Of a stretch of DNA of 24,911 bases, positions 14,489 to 22,111 are shown piece after piece. A program made the translations under genes and the position numbers. Below the pieces are notes generated by a model. It saw only the letters and a program-made list of their open reading frames with translations, was not told the DNA's origin and searched no databases. Within the stretch, counting starts at the first letter, position 1. Each line of letters starts with the position of its first letter. The stretch lies in the NCBI GenBank assembly GCA_021161995.1, contig JAGGZO010000011.1:1-24911 (forward strand), read 5' to 3'. This DNA comes from Candidatus Aenigmatarchaeota archaeon (GTDB lineage Archaea > Aenigmatarchaeota > Aenigmatarchaeia > CG10238-14 > SpSt-28).

Positions 14489-15497
14489 TATTTTTTATTA
14501 GATTAAGGACTTCATCAATTTTTTCTTTGTTAACTTTAAAACCAAATGCATTTTCATGACCACCAAAACTCTCAACATACCTGAACAATTCTTTTTTGAA
14601 AACATTGTATAGATTTTCTTTAGATCTAGCTTCAAAATAAACGTGTTTTTTTGAGAGGCACGGATTATAAACCACAACTGCTTCTTCCTTCATGAACTTT
14701 GAATACAGAGAGGCTACTGCCACATGAACACTAAAATTGGAACAAACTCTTATGATCGATATTTTTTTATTATAAAATATTTTCTGTGGATGGCTAACAT
14801 GTTTTGAGATTTCATTATTTATTAAATGTTTCAATCTCGAGAGTTTCGAATATTCACTAGTTGCTTTAAGATATTTGGGAGATCCTGATCTATAAAGAGA
14901 AATAAGCATGTTAACAACTATGTTAGCTGATTTTATGTATCTGGAAACACTCAGTATCTCAGACATTTCATTAAAGACATTATTAATTTCAGGATACTTG
15001 CTTAATGCCAAGGCGTAAAGATCGTCACATTTTTCACATTTGTCTAGCTTAGATCCAAAATGTGCAATAAAACTATAGTCTTTTCTTCTTTGAGACAACC
15101 TCCATACGATATACGAAGTTGGTAAATAAATATTTTCATCTAAAGTTCTAGGATTTATCAACAAATTTTCATCATATAAGTCGTCAATTATATGATGGTC
15201 TATTCTACAAATATCATCCTTTTTCTTTCTCAGCATTTCATTTTTTGATGAAAGATCTAGAATTATTATCTTATCAAAGGACATAGCATGTTTAGCTAAT
15301 TCTCTATCCATGTCAACAAGACCGAACTTAGTAGAAGCAACATAGACTCTTTTATCATTCTCTTTTAACCATAATTTCATCATAGCTGCAGAACACACAC
15401 CGTCAGGATCTGAATGATATATTATGAATATGCTTGTTGCATTAGAAACAAAATCAAGAAATTTTTTTCTTTGTACATCAAAAAATTCATCAAGCAT
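14478..15497 (-). CDS. DHH-family phosphoesterase (RecJ-like)
   Basis: A 339-aa protein with the DHH catalytic core: HSDPDGVCSA (28-37), D81 in IILDLSS, and RIDHHIIDD (98-106). The C-terminal DHHA1 substrate domain is marked by GGHENAFGF (312-320). Together these define manganese-dependent phosphoesterases such as archaeal RecJ/GAN-like exonucleases and small-molecule DHH hydrolases. The short length and lack of extra DNA-binding domains leave the substrate open (DNA, short RNA or cyclic dinucleotide). C154/C157 in KCEKC could bind metal. Start ATG at 15497; convergent with the m5C methyltransferase with 11 bp shared. Confidence 0.85.
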   Translation of the reverse strand: MLDEFFDVQRKKFLDFVSNATSIFIIYHSDPDGVCSAAMMKLWLKENDKRVYVASTKFGLVDMDRELAKHAMSFDKIIILDLSSKNEMLRKKKDDICRIDHHIIDDLYDENLLINPRTLDENIYLPTSYIVWRLSQRRKDYSFIAHFGSKLDKCEKCDDLYALALSKYPEINNVFNEMSEILSVSRYIKSANIVVNMLISLYRSGSPKYLKATSEYSKLSRLKHLINNEISKHVSHPQKIFYNKKISIIRVCSNFSVHVAVASLYSKFMKEEAVVVYNPCLSKKHVYFEARSKENLYNVFKKELFRYVESFGGHENAFGFKVNKEKIDEVLNLIKNITF

Positions 15498-15586
15498 AAT
15501 AAAAATATACTATCTTACGAATGTATGTATTACTCTAGTTTATTGAATGAAACAAGAATAACTAACTATGCTATTACTGCTATAAA

Positions 15587-15611
15587 TTTCACTATAGATT
15601 TTCTAGTGAAA
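15587..15611. repeat. 8-bp perfect inverted repeat in an intergenic gap
   Basis: TTTCACTA (15587-15594) and TAGTGAAA (15604-15611) with a 9-nt spacer. It sits in the 156-bp gap between the DHH gene start and the end of a Yip1-like gene. It could be a regulator site or a hairpin in the Yip1-gene trailer; no reading frame explains it. The rest of the gap is AT-rich without a recognised gene. Confidence 0.45.
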
Positions 15612-15626
15612 AATCCTCATACCACA

Positions 15627-15649
15627 AAATATTAAAAAAAATAAAAAAT
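15627..15649 (-). terminator. T-rich terminator after the Yip1-like gene
   Basis: On minus, downstream of the stop at 15654, the strand reads runs of T (TTTTTTATTTTTTTTAAT). Archaeal termination typically uses such U tracts. Confidence 0.5.
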
Positions 15650-15653
15650 GAGG

Positions 15654-16217
15654 TTATGTACCAGAATAGCTACTTAGTACACTAATCATTTCTGATACAG
15701 AAGAGAAAGCTAATAGCGCTAGTACCACTACTATAATCAAAGGAATCAGTCCAGATATTAGCAATACTATGAATGATCTTCCCGTAGAGAATTTATGCAC
15801 TACTGACAGACCGATTACTAGTAAGATAAAGCTCCAAACCCATGTTATTATTCCTAAGTATGGTATCCAACCAAGCAATAACATTGGTGTAGTTGAAATT
15901 ATGTTTGCTCTTAGTGTTTTGGCATATCCCTTTCCACCAAACAGCATTACAAACAAGTGCAACCATGCCGACCCAACGAGAATCCCTATTATGCCTGTTA
16001 TTATTCTAGCCATTATCAACAATCCCAGTGAATATTTTAGCGGCATGATCATCATTAGTATCTTTGGGAAGAATAGTGCTGCAAGTATACTATTTATCAC
16101 TAAGAGTATTGTATAGTACATAAGAGATTCTCCTACTTCAAGTTTGTATTTCTTAAAAGCTTCTGTTGGTGAAAGAAGGGTCTTTTTAGCTAGCTCTAAG
16201 TATCCTGAGATCTCCAT
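15654..16217 (-). CDS. Yip1-domain integral membrane protein
   Basis: A 187-aa protein with about five helices (around 34-52, 64-84, 109-124, 126-142, 150-170). HLFVMLFGGKGYAKTL (87-102) and TTPMLLLGWIPYLG (109-122) are clear Yip1-domain signatures. Residues 1-30 are cytoplasmic and include SPTEAFKKYK, the P-x-x-xF element common before the first Yip1 helix. It is 51 bp from a second Yip1-like gene on the same strand, which could encode a partner. No biochemical function is known for archaeal members. Confidence 0.72.
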   Translation of the reverse strand: MEISGYLELAKKTLLSPTEAFKKYKLEVGESLMYYTILLVINSILAALFFPKILMMIMPLKYSLGLLIMARIITGIIGILVGSAWLHLFVMLFGGKGYAKTLRANIISTTPMLLLGWIPYLGIITWVWSFILLVIGLSVVHKFSTGRSFIVLLISGLIPLIIVVVLALLAFSSVSEMISVLSSYSGT

Positions 16218-16268
16218 AATTACTTATCTACTTCATTTTTTTAATCATCGCATCTAGTGTTAGATTAT

Positions 16269-17213
16269 TCACCCATGTTCACCGCATGACACTTCGTGTG
16301 TTATTTTATTTCCACTATTGTCTGTTATAACAATGACAAACCTTCTATCATGCGTATCATATACATAGAAATCCTGCTTTTTATACTCAAACGAAGATAT
16401 TGATCCAACATCTTTTTGGGCAATCATGTTGTTATTTTCGTCATATAAGACTAGTCTCAAATTTTCTATATCCTGATCCCCAAAATTTGATAGATGAACA
16501 CTAACATATGTATCATTACAGTATGATGAAACTATTACATAATCTAAAGGATTCTGAGTGTAATTCTCGGTAACATAATTTTGATTCATGTCCATCAAAC
16601 CCCCAGTTATTGTACCAGAGAATGAATTAACAAATCCGCTTACAAATCTAAAAGATACAAATATAATGAAAACTATGAGAATTAAATGGAGTATTGAAGC
16701 TATCAACAATCCTTTGACTATACCGTTTATGGTTAAACCGCATTTATATCTCAACCCAAAAAGATATAGTACAGAGCTCCAAACAATACCAATCAAAGGA
16801 CCTATGAATGGTATCCATGAAAATAGTAAAGTAGGTGTCATGGATATGGAAATTACAAACATTATATCGCTTAGCGATTTTACACCAGAAAGTTTAAAAG
16901 AAATATAGATTAGTATGCTTTCTACTATGAAAATAACCACGGAGAACACAATACCAATAACCAAAGCCAATGAAGAAGTAAGTAAAATTTTCGACAGATC
17001 GAAACTAACTAGAGACAAAATATCAAAGGGGGAAATCGTATTCATGCTACTAATAACAATAAAATTCATCAGAAACGAAATTAGAGATAGCAAAGTAAAA
17101 TAAATTATACTTTCTAATTTTGTTGCTGTTTCATCAAGAAAAATTTTTTCAGGTTGTTTTAATGTAGTCTCAATGACATTTAAAAAAGCAGAAAAGAAAT
17201 CTTTGATTGACAT
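16269..17213 (-). CDS. Yip1-like membrane protein with extracytoplasmic C-terminal domain
   Basis: A 314-aa protein. The N-terminal 190 residues resemble a Yip1 domain (QPEKIFLDE at 20-28; MTPTLLFSWIPFIGPL at 125-140; helices around 38-57, 76-106, 115-153, 166-192). Unlike its neighbour it continues for about 120 residues after the last helix: a Thr/Asn-rich linker with N-x-T sequons, then a predicted beta-sandwich (YVIVSSYCNDTYVSVHLSNF onward, with LRLVLYDENNN and FVIVITDNSGN). It resembles archaeal surface-protein domains that have alternating strands. Two cysteines (232 and 311) could form a disulfide. Tandem arrangement with the 187-aa Yip1 protein suggests a complex. Confidence 0.62.
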   Translation of the reverse strand: MSIKDFFSAFLNVIETTLKQPEKIFLDETATKLESIIYFTLLSLISFLMNFIVISSMNTISPFDILSLVSFDLSKILLTSSLALVIGIVFSVVIFIVESILIYISFKLSGVKSLSDIMFVISISMTPTLLFSWIPFIGPLIGIVWSSVLYLFGLRYKCGLTINGIVKGLLIASILHLILIVFIIFVSFRFVSGFVNSFSGTITGGLMDMNQNYVTENYTQNPLDYVIVSSYCNDTYVSVHLSNFGDQDIENLRLVLYDENNNMIAQKDVGSISSFEYKKQDFYVYDTHDRRFVIVITDNSGNKITHEVSCGEHG

Positions 17214-17245
17214 AATAACATATTATTATTGACAATCGTATAAAG

Positions 17246-18820
17246 TTATTCCAGATATTTGACCATGTAAGGTCCTTCTCTTGTATATCCAAGTTTTCTG
17301 TAATAGTTTCTTGTTCCAATAGCACTGATAACAATAACTTTGTTTCTGTTAAACTCTTCTTTCGTTATTCTTTCTGCTTCCTGCATTAGTTGTTTTCCAA
17401 AACCTCTATGTTGAACCTGGAAAAATTCTGGCATATCACCAACAGGAACCTCAGGACCCATGACTTTAAGCTCTCTCACTATACTGCTTTTGTTGTTTAT
17501 TTCTGGTCTATGACTTTCTTCAGGAATTCTTAATCTTAAGTATCCAAATATTGTGTTTGTTTTATCATCTTCAAAAGACAAAAATATCTCTAAACCATCG
17601 TTTGCTTCATAATCAAGCCTATGCATTTTAACATTATTCCAATCAGGGATTATACCGTGCTTTAGTCTAAAACCAACTTCCCTACATCTTATACATTTAC
17701 AAAATATTCCCATTTCAGCAGCTTTCCTTCTAACATACTCTCTTAGGTTTGTATGTGGATAAGCAATATCAACATCATTCAATGGAATATCTCTACCTAG
17801 TCTTTGTATTCTAACATATTTTGGAACAAACTTTTTTGCTTTTGCTAGTAGCTCGATTAATTCTTCTTCCGTATATAGTCTAAACTTTCCTTGCTCATAT
17901 AGTCTGTAAAGTGTGGTATTCTTGAATAATTGCAACGGATATATTTTAAGAAAATCTGGCCTAAAATCTGGACCCTCAAAAAGTATCCTGAACATTTCCA
18001 AATCTCTATCGAGATCACTTTTTGGTAAGTTAGGCATCACGTGGTATGTGATCTTAAGACCAGCGTTTCTAGCTATTCTCGTTGCTTTTTTCACGTCAGC
18101 AACAGTATGTTCTCTTTTGACAAACTCTAAAACATCGTCATAAACAGTCTGTACACCTATTTCAACACGAGTAGTTCCATAACTAAGCATTGCATCGACA
18201 TGCTCTTCAAAACAAAAATCAGGTCTAGTTTCGATTGTTAAATTAACGCATCTGTATTTTGCATTTTCATTCAATCGATGAGCTTCTTCCAATGTAGAAG
18301 ATATTTTTCCATTTAGAGCATCAAAAATACCTTTGACAAAATTATACCTGAAGTTTTCATCTAAAGCAAGAAAAGTTCCTCCGAGTATTATTACCTCTAT
18401 CTTTGCACCTTCATCCAAATGACCCATAACCTTGAACTGGTGTAATCTGTCAAGAGTCTGTTTATAAGAATCATAATTATTTCTAATAGCTCTTTGTATA
18501 GCTGGCTCGTTTGGTGTATAGCTTTTTGGTACATTTGGGAATGTTGGGCAATAAATACATTTTCCAGGACACCAAAATGCTGGCGCAACAACAGTAAGTA
18601 TATTAACACCAGAGATGCTTCTGACCGGTTTTATTGCAAGGATTTTTCTTAGTCTTTCATCATCAATAAGTTCAACTAATTTTGGATTTTTCGGAACTTC
18701 TACTCCATACTTTTTAGCGAGTCTTCTTTTAAGAAATTCGATATCTTTTTTAGATTTAATATTACCAGATTCTATTTCCCTTCTAAACTCTTCTATGAAC
18801 AGCTCTAGTTTTTCATCCAT
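17246..18820 (-). CDS. elp3: Archaeal Elp3: tRNA U34 carboxymethyltransferase (radical SAM + GNAT)
   Basis: A 524-aa Elp3 homologue, which makes cm5U at the wobble uridine of certain tRNAs. N-terminal basic segment (10-45), then the radical SAM core with CPGKCIYCP (84-92; C84, C88, C91), followed by FCKCIRCREVGF, a zinc/cysteine element, and a C-terminal GNAT acetyl-CoA domain with QVQHRGFGKQLMQEAE and RNYYRKLGY (504-512). Length is in the usual range. Start ATG at 18820 with a TATA-like element at about 18841-18852. Nearby are a tRNA thiolase and a Trm9-like methyltransferase that could act on the same base. Confidence 0.95.
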   Translation of the reverse strand: MDEKLELFIEEFRREIESGNIKSKKDIEFLKRRLAKKYGVEVPKNPKLVELIDDERLRKILAIKPVRSISGVNILTVVAPAFWCPGKCIYCPTFPNVPKSYTPNEPAIQRAIRNNYDSYKQTLDRLHQFKVMGHLDEGAKIEVIILGGTFLALDENFRYNFVKGIFDALNGKISSTLEEAHRLNENAKYRCVNLTIETRPDFCFEEHVDAMLSYGTTRVEIGVQTVYDDVLEFVKREHTVADVKKATRIARNAGLKITYHVMPNLPKSDLDRDLEMFRILFEGPDFRPDFLKIYPLQLFKNTTLYRLYEQGKFRLYTEEELIELLAKAKKFVPKYVRIQRLGRDIPLNDVDIAYPHTNLREYVRRKAAEMGIFCKCIRCREVGFRLKHGIIPDWNNVKMHRLDYEANDGLEIFLSFEDDKTNTIFGYLRLRIPEESHRPEINNKSSIVRELKVMGPEVPVGDMPEFFQVQHRGFGKQLMQEAERITKEEFNRNKVIVISAIGTRNYYRKLGYTREGPYMVKYLE

Positions 18821-18911
18821 CTAGTTTAGAATTAAAGAACAAAATTAAAAATTGTTGCCCAGCTAACATAAGAAAGTGTTGACTACTTATAGATGATTAC
18901 AGAGCAGACCG

Positions 18912-18926
18912 AAAACTTTATATATG
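18912..18926 (+). promoter_or_regulatory. Strong BRE/TATA promoter upstream of the 57-aa gene
   Basis: AAAACTTTATATATG is close to an ideal archaeal promoter (purine-rich BRE next to TTTATATA). It predicts a start near 18945-18950, about 90 nt before the ATG at 19040. The intervening sequence shows only weak hairpins, for example CACT/AGTG around 18990-19001. It could be a 5' leader or a separate small RNA. Confidence 0.6.
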
Positions 18927-19007
18927 ATAATGCTTAACAAATACGATATCCGTCCTTATTAACAGGCTTGGCTAATCCACAATGTTTATCACTTCTAAGT
19001 GGTGAAA

Positions 19008-19016
19008 CTATATATA
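19008..19016 (+). promoter_or_regulatory. Second TATA box directly before the 57-aa gene
   Basis: CTATATATA centred about 28 bp before the ATG at 19040, suitable for a leaderless transcript. A GGAGG at 19017-19021 is 18 nt from the ATG, too far for a usual Shine-Dalgarno, so it probably does not decide the start. Confidence 0.5.
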
Positions 19017-19039
19017 GGAGGAAATACAATATATTATAC

Positions 19040-19213
19040 ATGAACGAGGCATATTTGAAAGTTTATGAAAGAGAATTACAGAGAGCAAGAAGTGCCTTAC
19101 TTACAGCAAAGAGCGTAAGAGAACTTAGAGCAATCAAGAACAGAATCAAGTTCCTCGAACAAATGGTTGGAAAGACTTCCAACACAAGAAAAAGAAGATC
19201 AAGAAGAAGATAA
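19040..19213 (+). CDS. 57-aa coiled-coil, arginine-rich small basic protein
   Basis: An ATG at 19040 opens a 57-residue protein. Residues 1-43 are helical and amphipathic (YLKVYERELQRARSALLTAK then LRAIKNRIKFLEQMV), suggesting a short coiled coil or helical hairpin; residues 45-57 are almost pure Arg/Lys/Ser/Thr (TSNTRKRRSRRR), fitting RNA or DNA binding. I do not recognise the family. Two TATA boxes precede it, hinting at high expression. The last 15 bp overlap the 3' end of the thiolase gene on the other strand. An in-frame TTG at 18968 would add 24 residues but is unlikely. Confidence 0.65.
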   Translation: MNEAYLKVYERELQRARSALLTAKSVRELRAIKNRIKFLEQMVGKTSNTRKRRSRRR

Positions 19214-20149
19214 AATCTCCTTTATTTCTTTTCTTAGTTGACAAGCCTTGCATATTCTACTAGTAGAGGGTTCTCCACATATAGAGCATTCTCTTATTGG
19301 ATTATTCGAAAAATCTAAGCTTTTTCTGACGATTTCAGCCAATTTTAGGCCGTTTTTCATCAACATATGCTTAATTCCAGAGCTCTTTTTCTCAAGCCCG
19401 TTCAAATATTCATGGGTTTCGACTCTCAGAGAATTATACTTTCTGAACGGACATCTAGAACCTTCATAGGGCAATTTATTTAAATCTGCGTATAATCTAA
19501 CTTCTTCCTCTGGAATGAAAATAAGTGGTTTTATCCTAGGGACGAACTTAGGATGAGATATTATAGATGAAAGGGGAGCTTCCCTAGCTATTCTAATCAT
19601 GTCTCCTTTAATTACGTTCATTATGATTGACTCTGTCTCATCATCAAGATTAAAAGCAGTAGCAAGTTTTGTGGCTCCTAGTTCTCTAGCTTTTTTATTC
19701 AGCAACCATCTTCTAAGAACACCGCAATACTCACAAGGATGTTTACCCTTCTTTAAAACAGCCTTGCCTATTTCTTGGATTGTGAAACCAAATTCTTCTT
19801 TAAATGAAAAGATATGAAGTTCGATATCAAGCATTTTTACTAATTCTTTTGCCTTTTCAATCGATGGGTCTCTATGCTCTGGAATACCTTCATCTACCAA
19901 TATTGCAAAAATCTCTATTTTTGGGTTATCCTTGGAGAACTTGTGAAGCATGTATAGCAAAGATGCTGAATCTTTACCGCCACTCAACGCAACAGCTATT
20001 TTATCTCCTGGCTTAATTAAATTATACTCTCTGATTGTTTTCTTAACTTTCTTTTCTATCGATTTTACAAAATGATATTTACAGTAATAATTTCCTTCGT
20101 TTGCTCTATAGTATACCGCTTCTCTTTCACAAAAGCTACATTTTGACAT
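19199..20149 (-). CDS. TtuA/NcsA-family tRNA 2-thiouridine synthetase
   Basis: A 316-aa TtcA-family enzyme. An N-terminal zinc finger (C4, C7, C23, H26), the PP-loop SGGKDS (56-61) for ATP-dependent adenylation, CEYCG (139-143) and C233 in SRCPF give the three cysteines (C139, C142, C233) that hold a [4Fe-4S] cluster, and a C-terminal zinc site (C288, C291, C300, C303). Two subfamilies share this layout: TtuA (s2T54) and NcsA/Ncs6/CTU1 (s2U34). Proximity to elp3 and the Trm9-like gene makes U34 the more likely target, but sequence alone does not decide. Start ATG at 20149; the preceding gene ends 5 bp upstream. Confidence 0.92.
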   Translation of the reverse strand: MSKCSFCEREAVYYRANEGNYYCKYHFVKSIEKKVKKTIREYNLIKPGDKIAVALSGGKDSASLLYMLHKFSKDNPKIEIFAILVDEGIPEHRDPSIEKAKELVKMLDIELHIFSFKEEFGFTIQEIGKAVLKKGKHPCEYCGVLRRWLLNKKARELGATKLATAFNLDDETESIIMNVIKGDMIRIAREAPLSSIISHPKFVPRIKPLIFIPEEEVRLYADLNKLPYEGSRCPFRKYNSLRVETHEYLNGLEKKSSGIKHMLMKNGLKLAEIVRKSLDFSNNPIRECSICGEPSTSRICKACQLRKEIKEILSSS

Positions 20150-20154
20150 ATTAT

Positions 20155-20823
20155 CTACTTGTATATCTTTGCGACTATATTACCCTTACAATCTTCAAAA
20201 ACAAAATATTTTTTGACACCCGCTTCTTTTAGATCATTTATGAATTCTATAAACGAATAAAGATGGTAAAATCTCTTTATTTTTTTACCATGATAGTTCC
20301 ACGATACATAAACATCTCCATACTCTCTCAACTTGAATAAACTTAGAATAAAACTCTTGAAGAGAGAAACACCAGCAATTTTGAACCTTCTTTTCCAAAC
20401 AGATATGAGAACTTCTTTTTTCGCTATTCTGAGTAGTTCTTTTATTACTTTTATCCTATTCTTCTTGCCTGGTATATGATGAAGTAATGCAATAGCCAAA
20501 ACAACATCAAAAGAGTTGCTCCTTATTGCAGGAAACAAAGCATCTGAAACAACAAAATAACCCTCTACATTTTTTTTCTTGAAGGATTTTCTAGCATGAT
20601 AAATCATTTTTCTAGAAAAATCCAGACCAACAACAAAATTATTTTTCGCGAACTGTAACAACTGAGCTCCTGCACCACAACCAACTTCTAAGACTTTTTT
20701 TCCTTTTATTTGAGAAGAGTACTCAACAACAAATCTAAATGGTCTATTCCTTACATTACTCCATGAATCAGCAATAGTATCATAAACCAGTTTTAATTGC
20801 TTTTTTTCTACATGTCTCATCAT
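20155..20823 (-). CDS. Trm9-like class I SAM-dependent methyltransferase
   Basis: A 222-aa methyltransferase. Motif I is VLEVGCGAG (44-52), the acidic strand-2 region is VVGLDFS (64-70), and motif IV/post regions are SDALFPAIRSNSFD and LLHHIPG (93-119). VYDTIADSWSNVRNRPF (13-29), DVYVSWNY (170-177) and RFYHLYS (184-190) are the elements that separate Trm9/ALKBH8 tRNA wobble-uridine methyltransferases from generic ones. Trm9 converts cm5U to mcm5U, downstream of Elp3. The usual activator Trm112 is not seen here. Start ATG overlaps the ZIP gene stop by 4 bp (ATGA), and the stop lies 5 bp before the thiolase start, so all three are one operon. Confidence 0.75.
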   Translation of the reverse strand: MMRHVEKKQLKLVYDTIADSWSNVRNRPFRFVVEYSSQIKGKKVLEVGCGAGAQLLQFAKNNFVVGLDFSRKMIYHARKSFKKKNVEGYFVVSDALFPAIRSNSFDVVLAIALLHHIPGKKNRIKVIKELLRIAKKEVLISVWKRRFKIAGVSLFKSFILSLFKLREYGDVYVSWNYHGKKIKRFYHLYSFIEFINDLKEAGVKKYFVFEDCKGNIVAKIYK

Positions 20824-21554
20824 AACACTCTTATTGTATAATAAACTATCAACAAACCTATGATCATTAAAATCGTTTTTGTCGCAAATTCTTTCTTTGA
20901 ATCTTCTTCTATTATTTCAGGCATCAAATCAGTCATTGCTATGTAGAGGAGGTTACCAGCACCTATTGCAATCATGTATGGTAATATTCCTTTTATACCA
21001 ACACCAACAAAATAGCCAAACAGTGAACCTAGTATAGCGGTTAATGCAACAAGAAAGTTGAATAATAGTGCTTTCTTTATAGTGAATTTAGCCTTCAGCA
21101 AGACAAAGAAATCTCCTATTTCTTGTGGTATTTCATGGAATATTATTGAAAGTGTTGTTATGAAACCTAACGATAGTGAAACCAAAAAACTAGAAGCTAT
21201 TACAAAGCCGTCAACAAAATTATGCAACGCATCACCTATGAGGTTAATATAGCCAAATGGTTTTTCTTTTGAAGGCAAACCATGGTGATGCCTCCAATGA
21301 ATTATTTTCTCTATCAACAAAGAAAGCAAGATGCCTACAATAACAAGCTTGTAACCAAATCCTTCTTCGACTAAATGATGTAGCATGCCGCAAAACACAG
21401 TCGAAAGCAAAGCGCCAATAGCAAAAGAAACGGTATAATCTATCGTTTCTTGTAATTTTCTCGTACCTCTAAGCGAAATAAAAAATATTCCTATTAAAGA
21501 AGCTAGTGAAACAACGAATGTCGCTATTAGTATCATCACAAGTGTTGGTAACAT
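20820..21554 (-). CDS. ZIP-family metal transporter
   Basis: A 244-aa protein with about eight helices. Metal-binding elements in the two central helices are HNFVDG (111-116) and HEIPQE (140-145), the H-N-x-x-D and H-E-x-x-x-E patterns of ZIP (ZupT-like) importers; a His-rich loop HWRHHHG (86-92) precedes them. Zinc or other divalent metals are the likely substrate. The ATG at 21554 is chosen over a TTG at 21566. The stop overlaps the Trm9-like start by 4 bp, and tRNA-Gln ends 28 bp upstream of the start, so readthrough from the tRNA promoter is possible. Zinc supply could matter to the adjacent zinc-finger thiolase; this is speculative. Confidence 0.9.
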   Translation of the reverse strand: MLPTLVMILIATFVVSLASLIGIFFISLRGTRKLQETIDYTVSFAIGALLSTVFCGMLHHLVEEGFGYKLVIVGILLSLLIEKIIHWRHHHGLPSKEKPFGYINLIGDALHNFVDGFVIASSFLVSLSLGFITTLSIIFHEIPQEIGDFFVLLKAKFTIKKALLFNFLVALTAILGSLFGYFVGVGIKGILPYMIAIGAGNLLYIAMTDLMPEIIEEDSKKEFATKTILMIIGLLIVYYTIRVL

Positions 21555-21582
21555 ACTCTCATCCAAGATTTAAAATGGTACA

Positions 21583-21655
21583 TAGCCCCGCCCGGATTCG
21601 AACCGGGGTCACCGGGGCCAGAACCCGGCGTCCTAGGCCACTAGACTACGGGGCT
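21583..21655 (-). tRNA. tRNA-Gln (anticodon CTG)
   Basis: A complete 73-nt cloverleaf on minus. Acceptor AGCCCCG pairs with CGGGGCT, discriminator A at 21583. D arm GTCT/GGAC-type, anticodon stem CCGGG/CCCGG around TTCTGGC gives anticodon CTG (CAG codons). T arm CCCGG-TTCGAAT-CCGGG. No intron; the base after the discriminator is T, so CCA is not encoded. Confidence 0.97.
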
Positions 21656-21769
21656 GTACCTATTACATATTCTCAGTACCAAAAATAAAAATTTACTCGC
21701 TTGGATAATTTGTATATACATTTGTGTTTATAGAGATAGTGTTTTTATCCTAAAATCTTCAAGATAATT

Positions 21770-22111
21770 ATGTTCAGTGAAACTGAGCTATACATAATAA
21801 AAGCTTCTCTTGGAATGATAACAAACGATGAAAACCCAAAATCTGGAACAGTATGGGATCTTAAAGAAAAAATGGAAGAGTTAGGGTATAAAACAGAAAA
21901 ACTAGAATTCATAAGAGCGTTTAACGAGTTAAAACAAAAAGGCTATCTTGAAGAACATTCATACGTCCTTGAAAAAGTTATGTATTTCTATACACCAAAC
22001 CTGGACAGGAAAGAGGTAATAGAAGTCATAAATCAATTGGGATATCAACCAGAAGAAATAGAAAGCTTTATAAACTCTTATGTTGAAAAAAGAAGTTCGG
22101 TGAAAAAGTGA
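21770..22111 (+). CDS. Unknown 113-aa protein, first of a tandem paralog pair
   Basis: Starts at ATG 21770 with TTTTTATC about 26 bp upstream. Helix-rich, acidic, no cysteines, no membrane segment. The order ELYIIKA (6-12), VWDLKEKM (28-35), FNELKQKGYLEE (51-62), YFYTPNL (72-78), VINQLGY (86-92) is repeated in the following gene at the same positions. The pattern of three helices followed by YFYxPNL could be a small winged-helix or protein-interaction domain. I do not recognise the family. The stop overlaps the next start (GTGA). Confidence 0.65.
   Translation: MFSETELYIIKASLGMITNDENPKSGTVWDLKEKMEELGYKTEKLEFIRAFNELKQKGYLEEHSYVLEKVMYFYTPNLDRKEVIEVINQLGYQPEEIESFINSYVEKRSSVKK

Noticed and set aside
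18945..19010. Possible C/D box small RNA after the strong promoter
   Set aside because: There is an ATGATAA near 18924 but it lies before the predicted start, and no convincing D box (CTGA) follows. Only weak hairpins form, so I keep it as leader or unknown.
19017..19021. GGAGG as Shine-Dalgarno for the 57-aa gene
   Set aside because: It is 18 nt from the ATG, beyond functional spacing, and lies upstream of the start predicted from the second TATA box.
21506..21688. 60-aa plus-strand frame across tRNA-Gln
   Set aside because: It runs through a complete tRNA cloverleaf on the other strand and the start of the ZIP gene.
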